Part shown: piece by piece, positions 1 to 5,051 of the stretch
Numbering within the stretch: the first letter of the stretch is position 1
Layout: the number at the start of each line of letters is the position of its first letter
Origin: a bacterium
GTDB taxonomy: Bacteria; Muiribacteriota; Ozemobacteria; Ozemobacterales; Ozemobacteraceae
DNA length: 5,051 bases
Assembly (NCBI GenBank): GCA_016192885.1
Contig: JACPTH010000329.1
Coordinates: 1 to 5,051 of the forward strand
Reading direction: 5' to 3'
The notes under the pieces: model-generated
What the model was told of the DNA's origin: nothing
Database searches by the model: none
What the model saw: the letters and a program-made list of their open reading frames with translations, nothing else
Position numbers and translations under genes: made by a program

Positions 1-2
1 GT

Positions 3-3000
3 GGAACCTCGGTTTCAGTGTTGAGCCCCTTTTTGCGAAGGGCGATTCAAATCGACCCAGGTGAAAAATGGTTGGGCCGCATTTTTCCTCTAGACCCGCT
101 TAGCGGTCATCTTGGCATTCTAATTTCTCAACATCCCCCGCTTAACCCTCCGTTTTGGGAAAAAATTTCTTGGCTAACCAAGGTTTTGTGGGTATCCGCC
201 TGGATTTTATGCTTGCTTCGGGTCTTCCTGCTTCAAAACTTTTCGGGTTTAAATGTTCGAGGGAATTTAATTTTCTGGCTTGTCGGATTGGCGGCGATTC
301 CGTTTTCCTTAAGCATCGGGGCAAACAGGCGCCTTGAATCCGATATTCGATTCAATCGAACCGAGGAGATGCGCCAAGAACTTCTTCAAAAAATGGGTGG
401 ATTTGAGAGAGGAGTAAAGAAAATTTTTGATAATTACGCACAAGGGTGCGACGACCTCAAAAATTTCATTGAAATCAAGAAAAAGCTTACCGAAGCACGA
501 GTCGATCAAGTCAATTCCCGGAAATTAGCTGATTCAATTTGGAATTATTTTGAGCAAAAAAGAATCAATTTGCTGGGGTTTTATGTTTTCGGAACAAATG
601 GATTTGAGTTAAAAAGATTTTCTCCTTCGGTTTCCCAAGATTCAAAAAGTTGGATTAGATTGCTTTTTCTAAGTTCTTGGAACAATACTCTCAGGAATCA
701 AACCGCCCCGCAAAACACCGCGGGAATTTTCCCATCCACCCCGCCAATTTCCAATGAAGTTACATTTGGGCGGGCTTTCCTTCCGGATATGAAGAACTCG
801 TATAGAAGCGAAGAAAGCGGCCAGAGCGTAACTGTCGGAAAAAAGCGGGTTTTTATGCTTAAGCAGTTTTCAATTCGGGAGAAGGGGAAAGTCATTTTTC
901 AGCTTTTCTTTTTTTGGAGCCAAGCGCCGTTGGTTCAAGAATATGTTAAGAATTCTTTGAATTCTTTTGAGAGTACGGGTGAAAGCTTGGGGTTGAAGAT
1001 TAGAGCTTACCGCGTATTAGGGCCGACATTAAGGGAGGTTTCAACAAAACCGGAATCAACAAACGAGAGGTTAGAATGGAATAAAATCGCCCAAAAAGGG
1101 CGAGACAAATTTTTCTCCGACAAAGGAACCGCGACTAACGATCTTGTAGTTGCTTTTCCCAGTACATTTTTACCCGACCATATTCTGGCGGGCAAAATTT
1201 CCCTGGATTCGGTTTCCGACCTTATTCACCGAGAGTGGTTGAGACTCTGGGAACAATGGCTGGGGCTTTTAATTTCCTTGATTTCCGCGGGTAGTTTGCT
1301 CGCCGGGTGGCTGGCAAACCCGATTGAGCGGATGACCGCGGGAATTAGGCGAGTACAAGAGGGAACGCTTTCCGTGCGCGTAGCCGAGAATAGAGGGGAT
1401 GAACTTGGTCAAGCCGGACGAACCCTCGATAGAATGACTTTAAATCTTTGGGAACGTCGGGAAATGAGCCGTTTTGTTTCTCCGCAGGTGTTGGAAGTTG
1501 TTGCCGCGGGAGATTTTGGAAAAGCGATGGCGGGAATCAGAAGAGAAGTTGTTATTCTTTCTTCCGACATTAGAAACTTCACCACAATATCTGAAACACA
1601 CGGTCCAAGATTGGTCTTTTCCATGTTGAACAGCCATTTGGAGAGAATGACGGAAGCGATTCAAAGCAACGGCGGAGTCATTGACCGCTTTATTGGCGAT
1701 GCCATCGTCGCCGTATTTTATCCGCAGCCTAATATTCCAACCCACCAATGCGCTTTGCAGGCCGCCGTAGAGATGCGGAAGGAACACTGCAAGTTGGTTG
1801 AATCTAGAAAATCCCAAAATCTTTTTTCCTATGAAATTGGGGTGGGGCTTGAAGAAGGCTGGGTTGTCACCGGAGTCGTCGGAGATCCCGAAACCAGGCT
1901 TGATTTTTCGGTGCTCGGAGAACCCGTACAACTTGCGGCTGATTTAGAGGGGAGCTCCAAAAAGGGTTCGCATACCCGAATCATGGTTTCTTCCGGATTG
2001 CGCAAAAAGCTAGAAACTTCGTGGGAGTTTGTTCAGATAACGGACGAGCCGGGTTCATGGGAATTGGACGCGAAAGCTCTAATTCAATGCAAATCAAATT
2101 TCAATCGGTCGGAGGTGGATAACTCGCAGGATAAAATTTCGCGCAAAGATGAAGACGTGAATGAAATTAATGAAGAAAAAATTCAATCTGATTTTTCCCT
2201 TAAAAAAACCTTTGCGGAGGTTCTTGATTCGTTTCCCAAAACCGCCCTTTATTGGGGGGTAATTTGGCTTTTTCCAGCTTTCTTAATTTTTTCCATTCTT
2301 CAAGCTTGGGAAACGGAGATACGCGAACGCCTCCACAAAGATGCAAACGAGAGAGTGGATGAAGGTCTTCGCTTGACTCAACGAAGCATGAACCCTCAAA
2401 TTCAGGCAAGCCTTTTTTTCAACCGTCTGGCTTTTTCAGCTTCAAAAATTGCAAATGAAGGCCATGATGGAACAAAAGCTGTAAAAAACCAAGTTGTCTC
2501 AGGTCTTCAAAAAATATCAAGATTTTTTCCCAATTTATCTTGGCATTTTTTTTCGTATAGGCCTTCTTCCAAAGATGAGGTCAAATTTTCTTTAAGGTAT
2601 TTTCATGAAATTCAAGGAAGCGGGCCTGCAAATCTTAGCGATCTGGATGTTGCAGGGTTAGTCTCTCCGGGAATCGGATACATTTCTTCGAATCGCGTCT
2701 TATTTCCGGAAATGGTTGAAGATAGGTTTTTTTCAAAGGAAGTTAGGGCTTGGATGGACGAAAGGTTGCCCATGATTTTGGGTTGCCCCTTTAATCATGA
2801 ATTCTCAAGAATTACGATCGCCGGTTTGGGAAATTTAACATCAGTTATGTTGAAGGGGAAACCGTCCCTGTTCATGTGGGCGCCGATTTTTTCGGGCCGG
2901 AAAAAAGTCATAGGCGGCTTCCTTTTGTTTCTTCCATTCGACAGCTTAAACTTTTCGACCGGAATTCAATGCATGGTTGAAAACCTTCGATTTCTGGGGT

Positions 3001-4481
3001 TGGAGCGGAAAAAACTTCCTAAAGGTTTTTTATCGAAGCAGGTAACTCAGTTATTTGATCGACAATACCGTGTTACGGTCGCGAAAAAAGTTGAAGATCC
3101 GCCGCATGAAACCTCGGTAGTAATCCAAATCTTGAAAAATCTCTTTTTGGTTTGGTTAATTTCGGGGTTTTTTCTTTTCCCCTTAAATTTGTTTTTTCGG
3201 GTTTCCTTGAAAATTTCATTGGTATGGCAATTGGTCGCTGTTTTTTTTATCGCCATGATTCCATCCTTGTCTGTATGCCTTTTTACTCTTGAACGCTCAA
3301 ATAGCGAGCGAACCTCAAACATTATCGAAGAGGGGAAAAAAGAATTGGATAACGGTCTTCGGGCATTTGATGAGGGGTTTTTGCTCCACGCGACTCAACT
3401 ATGCCGGGCGGCTGAAACCGCTTTTCACGATACGCGAATGGAGGAAATGGTTTCCGAAGGGCAAAAAAAGAGGGACATGGGGGGCTTTGTTCCGACGATT
3501 AAAGCTCTTGAATCGGCAATCGACCGATTTCAATGGCTGGGATTAGGCGTCAGAAATATAGATGTTTTTGGTTTAAACGGATTTCTCCTTTCAACTGAAA
3601 TCAAGCGAGAGCGAGCGGAAGCGGTTTGCGCGTTTTTTGAAAAATCACTAAGCGCTCTTTCAAGTAATCCGCAGAACGTTCAAATGAAGAAACCCACAAC
3701 CCGACAGATGTTTATTCAGGCCGAAATGGATGAGTTGGGGAACGCCCTTAGAAGCGTTCTTCCCGCTGAGGAATTCTCTTCATTCCTGATGGCGCCTCGA
3801 AGCTTTATCAAGGGTGAATTGGGGAAAGAAAAGGAAGAGCAATTAATTTATCTGAACCATTTATCTGATAGTTATGGGCCTAGGTGGGTAGTAATAATTG
3901 GGTGCACTTCGTTGCCTATTGTTGCGCACTTGCTTTCCGAATGGGTTAATCTCAAAAGTTCGGAGGCAAATTCCTTTTCAAAATTGGATGGAGGTAAAAG
4001 AACTTTTCCTTCATGGAAATTGGCTTCTCCATATTTTTTGTATGACTATGAAAAGGTGCAATTAAAGAAGGGCCAAGATTTAATGGGGTTCAAGAATTGG
4101 GAGAAAACCTTTCTGTGTTTTCAAGACCCCGAGATTTGCGAGGTTAAAAATTGGTCGTGTGCCGCGGAGGAACCAATTTATCGTATTATCGGCCCAAAAG
4201 CAAATAAAGAGCTGATTTCCGTTAGACCGAGTATTAACGGAAAACCTTTTATTATTTGCAATAGAATTCCCATCTTGAAATTGTTGGAGCCGACTCATGA
4301 GACAATTCTGCAAGAAAGATTTGGTATTGGAGTTTTTGTCTTGTTTTCACTTCTATTGGCGATTAGAGTTTCTCACAGATTTCTAGCTCCGTTGCATGAC
4401 TTTATAATAACCGCCAACCGATTTGGAAGGGGAGATTTCCGCGTTTCAATCCCTGTTACGAGAGAGGATGAATTTGGCTAG
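3..4481 (+). CDS. Tandem receptor-type class III adenylate cyclase, 5'-partial, ending at an in-frame TAG
   Basis: This is a large multi-pass membrane protein predicted to sense extracytoplasmic signals and make cAMP from ATP in the cytoplasm. The segment holds, in order, the tail of a sensor, a TM pair, a second sensor, TM-HAMP, cyclase domain C1, a charged linker, then TM, sensor, TM pair, sensor, TM and the first part of a second HAMP, where TAG stops it. The frame is already open at base 3. The first candidate start, GTG at 18, has no Shine-Dalgarno sequence in the 17 bases before it. The first 50 residues look like the end of a folded domain rather than a signal peptide, so the gene very probably begins upstream. 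By comparison with the second unit about 280 residues are missing. C1 carries both metal aspartates (D517, D561) but lacks the other catalytic residues. Family assignment is firm. The cAMP product is inferred from C2 downstream. A frameshift-free broken gene (pseudogene) is an alternative label. Confidence 0.88.
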   Translation, partial: GTSVSVLSPFLRRAIQIDPGEKWLGRIFPLDPLSGHLGILISQHPPLNPPFWEKISWLTKVLWVSAWILCLLRVFLLQNFSGLNVRGNLIFWLVGLAAIPFSLSIGANRRLESDIRFNRTEEMRQELLQKMGGFERGVKKIFDNYAQGCDDLKNFIEIKKKLTEARVDQVNSRKLADSIWNYFEQKRINLLGFYVFGTNGFELKRFSPSVSQDSKSWIRLLFLSSWNNTLRNQTAPQNTAGIFPSTPPISNEVTFGRAFLPDMKNSYRSEESGQSVTVGKKRVFMLKQFSIREKGKVIFQLFFFWSQAPLVQEYVKNSLNSFESTGESLGLKIRAYRVLGPTLREVSTKPESTNERLEWNKIAQKGRDKFFSDKGTATNDLVVAFPSTFLPDHILAGKISLDSVSDLIHREWLRLWEQWLGLLISLISAGSLLAGWLANPIERMTAGIRRVQEGTLSVRVAENRGDELGQAGRTLDRMTLNLWERREMSRFVSPQVLEVVAAGDFGKAMAGIRREVVILSSDIRNFTTISETHGPRLVFSMLNSHLERMTEAIQSNGGVIDRFIGDAIVAVFYPQPNIPTHQCALQAAVEMRKEHCKLVESRKSQNLFSYEIGVGLEEGWVVTGVVGDPETRLDFSVLGEPVQLAADLEGSSKKGSHTRIMVSSGLRKKLETSWEFVQITDEPGSWELDAKALIQCKSNFNRSEVDNSQDKISRKDEDVNEINEEKIQSDFSLKKTFAEVLDSFPKTALYWGVIWLFPAFLIFSILQAWETEIRERLHKDANERVDEGLRLTQRSMNPQIQASLFFNRLAFSASKIANEGHDGTKAVKNQVVSGLQKISRFFPNLSWHFFSYRPSSKDEVKFSLRYFHEIQGSGPANLSDLDVAGLVSPGIGYISSNRVLFPEMVEDRFFSKEVRAWMDERLPMILGCPFNHEFSRITIAGLGNLTSVMLKGKPSLFMWAPIFSGRKKVIGGFLLFLPFDSLNFSTGIQCMVENLRFLGLERKKLPKGFLSKQVTQLFDRQYRVTVAKKVEDPPHETSVVIQILKNLFLVWLISGFFLFPLNLFFRVSLKISLVWQLVAVFFIAMIPSLSVCLFTLERSNSERTSNIIEEGKKELDNGLRAFDEGFLLHATQLCRAAETAFHDTRMEEMVSEGQKKRDMGGFVPTIKALESAIDRFQWLGLGVRNIDVFGLNGFLLSTEIKRERAEAVCAFFEKSLSALSSNPQNVQMKKPTTRQMFIQAEMDELGNALRSVLPAEEFSSFLMAPRSFIKGELGKEKEEQLIYLNHLSDSYGPRWVVIIGCTSLPIVAHLLSEWVNLKSSEANSFSKLDGGKRTFPSWKLASPYFLYDYEKVQLKKGQDLMGFKNWEKTFLCFQDPEICEVKNWSCAAEEPIYRIIGPKANKELISVRPSINGKPFIICNRIPILKLLEPTHETILQERFGIGVFVLFSLLLAIRVSHRFLAPLHDFIITANRFGRGDFRVSIPVTREDEFG
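174..323 (+). other. TM hairpin of unit 1, preceded by the tail of a sensor domain
   Basis: Two hydrophobic stretches, about residues 53-72 and 84-102, are separated by a short loop carrying Arg, which fits a cytoplasmic turn. The roughly 50 residues before them (bases 3-173) are soluble in character and rich in Pro, and match the place where the second unit has the end of its first sensor. The second helix contains an A-x-I-P-x-x-L pattern that recurs in the matching helix of unit 2 (P95 and P1082). Confidence 0.75.
324..1256 (+). other. Extracytoplasmic sensor domain of unit 1 (second sensor)
   Basis: About 310 residues (103-413) lie between a TM pair and the TM that leads into HAMP1, so topology places them outside the cytoplasm. 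The N-terminal part is helical and charged. It is followed by V-F-G-T-N-G-F-E-L at residues 190-198, a strand-turn motif that recurs in the matching sensor of unit 2. The arrangement of a long helix followed by an alpha/beta domain between two TMs is Cache-like, but I cannot assign a family or ligand from motifs alone. Confidence 0.6.
1257..1463 (+). other. TM helix and HAMP domain 1
   Basis: The TM helix covers about residues 414-433. HAMP follows with N434-P435 at the start of its first helix, then a connector, and the D-E-L-G signature opening the second helix, which runs into the signalling helix before C1. HAMP domains relay piston or rotation signals from the TM helices to the output domain, usually as parallel homodimers. 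Here the natural partner may be HAMP2 of the same chain. Confidence 0.88.
1464..2012 (+). other. Class III cyclase catalytic domain C1 (metal-binding half)
   Basis: Residues about 483-665. Motifs visible: S-S-D-I-R-N-F-T with metal ligand D517, and N-G-G-V-I-D-R-F-I-G-D with metal ligand D561. The 44-residue spacing equals that of D396/D440 in mammalian C1. The substrate-selecting Lys is replaced by R557. The later motif D-F-S-V-L-G-E-P-V-Q-L-A-A-D has S631 for the class IIIb Thr, Q638 for the transition-state Asn and D642 for the transition-state Arg. C1 therefore cannot build a complete site as a homodimer by the canonical mechanism. It could supply the two metals to a site completed by C2. 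Confidence 0.92.
2013..2240 (+). other. Charged linker between C1 and unit 2
   Basis: About 75 residues (666-741) join the end of C1 to the first TM of unit 2. The middle is low in hydrophobics and rich in Asp, Glu, Lys, Asn and Ser, as expected for a flexible cytoplasmic tether. No known domain is recognisable. It would let C1 fold back to meet C2 of the same chain. Confidence 0.6.
2241..3140 (+). other. First TM and first sensor domain of unit 2
   Basis: A strong TM helix (about residues 742-763) takes the chain out of the cytoplasm. An amphipathic charged helix follows (E-T-E-I-R-E-R-L-H-K-D), then a mixed alpha/beta region of about 250 residues up to the next TM pair. The organisation resembles periplasmic sensor domains that start with a long membrane-proximal helix. 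No ligand motif is recognised. The matching domain of unit 1 should lie upstream of the window. Confidence 0.6.
3141..3284 (+). other. TM hairpin of unit 2
   Basis: Two hydrophobic helices, about residues 1042-1062 and 1068-1089, are joined by a tight basic turn (R-V-S-L-K) that should face the cytoplasm. The pair separates the two extracytoplasmic sensors of unit 2. It matches the hairpin at residues 53-102 of unit 1, including the shared Ile-Pro in the second helix. Confidence 0.8.
3285..4319 (+). other. Extracytoplasmic sensor domain of unit 2 (second sensor)
   Basis: About 345 residues (1090-1434). It opens with a charged helix, then carries V-F-G-L-N-G-F-L-L at 1183-1191, the counterpart of the motif at 190-198 in unit 1. 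The motif sits about 100 residues after the helix proline in both units. A region near the end has three evenly spaced cysteines (C1367, C1374, C1381) not seen in the unit 1 sensor. The family and ligand are unknown, and the two sensors have diverged enough that they may respond to different signals. Confidence 0.6.
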
Positions 4482-4487
4482 TTAGCC
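4476..4487 (+). repeat. Perfect 5-bp inverted repeat spanning the TAG
   Basis: GGCTA and TAGCC flank a 2-base spacer, and the first two bases of the stop are the end of the left arm. If the original codon was CAG, the left arm was GGCCA and the repeat was imperfect. The C-to-T change makes it perfect. The arms are short and could arise by chance. I see no terminator-like T run after it. Confidence 0.45.
4479..4481 (+). other. In-frame amber codon inside the second HAMP domain
   Basis: The HAMP signature reads D-E-F-G-stop-L-A-S-A-F-N. The same place in the first HAMP of this protein reads D-E-L-G-Q-A, with Gln encoded by CAA. CAG to TAG is a single transition, so Gln was most likely the original residue. 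This is the only stop in about 1,680 codons of the frame, which argues against TAG being reassigned to Gln throughout this genome. The following base is T, which is not a typical readthrough context. Whether the codon is a true mutation, an error or read through cannot be settled from the sequence. Confidence 0.9.
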
Positions 4488-5051
4488 TCAGCCTTTAATG
4501 AAATGGCGGAAGGCGTACGCCAAGGACGATTGTTAAGTCATTTCGTTTCAGACTCGGTCAAGGAAGTTGTTCGTTCAAAAAACCGCGAAATAGCAGCCAA
4601 AGAGGGTGAGGCATTATTTGTCACGGCTTTATTTTGCGGACTGGCTGATTTCAAATCTACAATTAAGAAAGAGAAACCGGAGAAGTTAATTTCTGAAATC
4701 AACCAGTATCTTAGCGGTATGGCGAAGGTCATTCGAGGCAACGGCGGAAGAATTGATAAATTCATCGGAGAAAAAATCTTGGCGGTCTTTGACCCAAGAG
4801 ATTTTGAAAGTCGGGAAGCTTCGGTTGCGGCATGTGTACGGGCGGCGGCTTCAATGCGGGAATCATTCGGGAAGTGTTTGTTAGGAACCGGGCATTCAAT
4901 TGGAATAGGCATTGCATCGGGGGAGGTTTTAATGGGAATCCTAGGGCCGCCAAAAGTACGCCTTGAATTTACTGTAATCGGCGACACCGTTAATCTGGCA
5001 TCGCGATTATGTGATGTTGCGATGAAGGAAAGCGGAGGGAAAATCGTCATG
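4482..5051 (+). CDS. Continuation of the same gene after the TAG: HAMP end plus cyclase domain C2, 3'-partial
   Basis: The same frame stays open for 190 codons after the TAG and runs off the right edge. It encodes the second half of a HAMP domain (AFNEMAEGV, typical of the family) and then a class III cyclase domain with K1581, T1652, N1659 and R1663 in place. G1541 and E1585 stand where the two metal-binding aspartates belong. The coding quality shows no decay: no further stops, and intact motifs and spacing. If translated separately, the first in-frame ATG is at 4503, with no visible ribosome binding site. A TTG at 4530 has AAGGA at 4522-4526, but the spacer is only 3 bases. Neither start is convincing, so this reads best as the C-terminal part of the upstream protein, reached by readthrough or separated by a mutation or sequence error. 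The last 15 or so residues of the domain and any C-terminal tail lie beyond the window. Confidence 0.85.
4536..5051 (+). other. Class III cyclase catalytic domain C2 (substrate-binding half), 3'-partial
   Basis: Residues 1507-1678. It opens with S-H-F-V-S-D-S-V-K-E-V-V, matching the S-R-F-V-S-P-Q-V-L-E-V-V that opens C1. The first metal Asp is replaced by G1541 (F-C-G-L-A-D-F) and the second by E1585 (D-K-F-I-G-E-K), again 44 residues apart. K1581 and T1652 form the class IIIb adenine-selecting pair. N1659 and R1663 in D-T-V-N-L-A-S-R are the transition-state residues, with the same 7 and 4 residue spacing as mammalian D1018/N1025/R1029. C2 alone cannot bind the metals canonically. The Lys/Thr pair points to ATP rather than GTP as substrate. 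Confidence 0.92.

Larger units (their letters stand above)
4320..4535 (+). other. TM helix and HAMP domain 2, interrupted by TAG
   Basis: The TM covers about residues 1435-1454. HAMP begins near L1456-A1457-P1458, continues through G-D-F-R-V-S-I-P-V to the D-E-F-G signature, and then meets TAG at codon 1488. The second helix (A-F-N-E-M-A-E-G-V) continues in the same frame beyond the stop. Without it the HAMP lacks half of its four-helix-bundle contribution, so a protein ending at the TAG would be defective in signal relay as well as lacking C2. Confidence 0.88.

Noticed and set aside
18..20. GTG at 18 as the true start of the gene
   Set aside because: The frame is open to the left edge, there is no ribosome binding site in the preceding bases, no signal peptide or TM follows for 50 residues, and unit 2 shows that a sensor domain should precede this point.
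1440..1931. Minus-strand open frame of 163 codons opposite C1
   Set aside because: It lies wholly antisense to an unmistakable cyclase domain, its translation has no domain-like motifs, and it has no ribosome binding context. It is a by-product of the codon use on the plus strand.
2546..3248. T8 runs at 2546-2553 and 3241-3248 as phase-variation or frameshift sites
   Set aside because: The frame stays intact through both, the runs fall where Phe-rich segments are expected, and eight bases is not exceptional in this T-rich coding sequence.
3900..3965. A further TM helix around residues 1293-1315 in the unit 2 sensor
   Set aside because: The stretch is moderately hydrophobic but contains His, Glu and Asn. 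An extra crossing would put HAMP2 and C2 on the wrong side of the membrane.
4479..4481. Genome-wide reassignment of TAG to glutamine
   Set aside because: Only one TAG occurs in about 1,680 codons while Gln is routinely encoded by CAA and CAG. A reassigned codon should occur repeatedly.
4538..5050. Minus-strand open frame of 170 codons opposite C2, the longest apparent alternative after the TAG
   Set aside because: The plus strand here encodes all the recognisable motifs of a class III cyclase in frame with the upstream gene. The antisense translation is low-complexity and unrelated to any family I recognise.

Overview
The window is almost entirely one very long plus-strand reading frame. It runs open from the left edge to the last base and is broken once, by a TAG at 4479-4481. 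I find no RNA genes, mobile elements, CRISPR arrays, promoters or terminators. There is no gap longer than a few bases that lacks coding character. The organism cannot be named from one gene. GC content looks to be in the mid-40s percent by eye. A polytopic receptor with extracytoplasmic sensors, HAMP domains and class III nucleotide cyclase domains points to a bacterium with heavy cyclic-nucleotide signalling. Lineages such as Riflebacteria/Ozemobacteria or spirochaetes are only a low-confidence guess.

The protein is a tandem duplication of a whole membrane receptor-cyclase. Residues are numbered from the GTG at 18, with the TAG as 1488. Unit 1 has the tail of a first sensor (its bulk lies left of the window), a TM pair (about 53-102), a second sensor (about 103-413), TM plus HAMP (414-482) and cyclase domain C1 (483-665). 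After a charged linker, unit 2 repeats the plan: TM (742-763), sensor (764-1041), TM pair (1042-1089), second sensor (1090-1434), TM plus HAMP (1435-1506) and cyclase domain C2 (1507-1678, cut by the right edge). Matching landmarks are about 1024 residues apart, so the true start should lie roughly 0.85 kb upstream of the window.

The most interesting point is that the two cyclase domains are degenerate in complementary ways. C1 keeps both metal-binding aspartates (D517, D561) but has lost the substrate-selecting lysine and the transition-state Asn/Arg (R557, S631, Q638, D642). C2 keeps K1581, T1652, N1659 and R1663 but has lost the metal aspartates (G1541, E1585). Together they can build exactly one adenylate-cyclase-type site. 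This is the C1/C2 division of labour of mammalian transmembrane adenylyl cyclases, here on a bacterial HAMP receptor architecture.

The TAG lies inside the second HAMP domain, where the first HAMP has Gln. The frame continues without decay for all 190 remaining codons. If the stop is real and not read through, the upstream product lacks C2 and could not form the composite site alone. A very recent nonsense mutation, a sequencing error, readthrough, or expression of C2 as a separate polypeptide are all possible.
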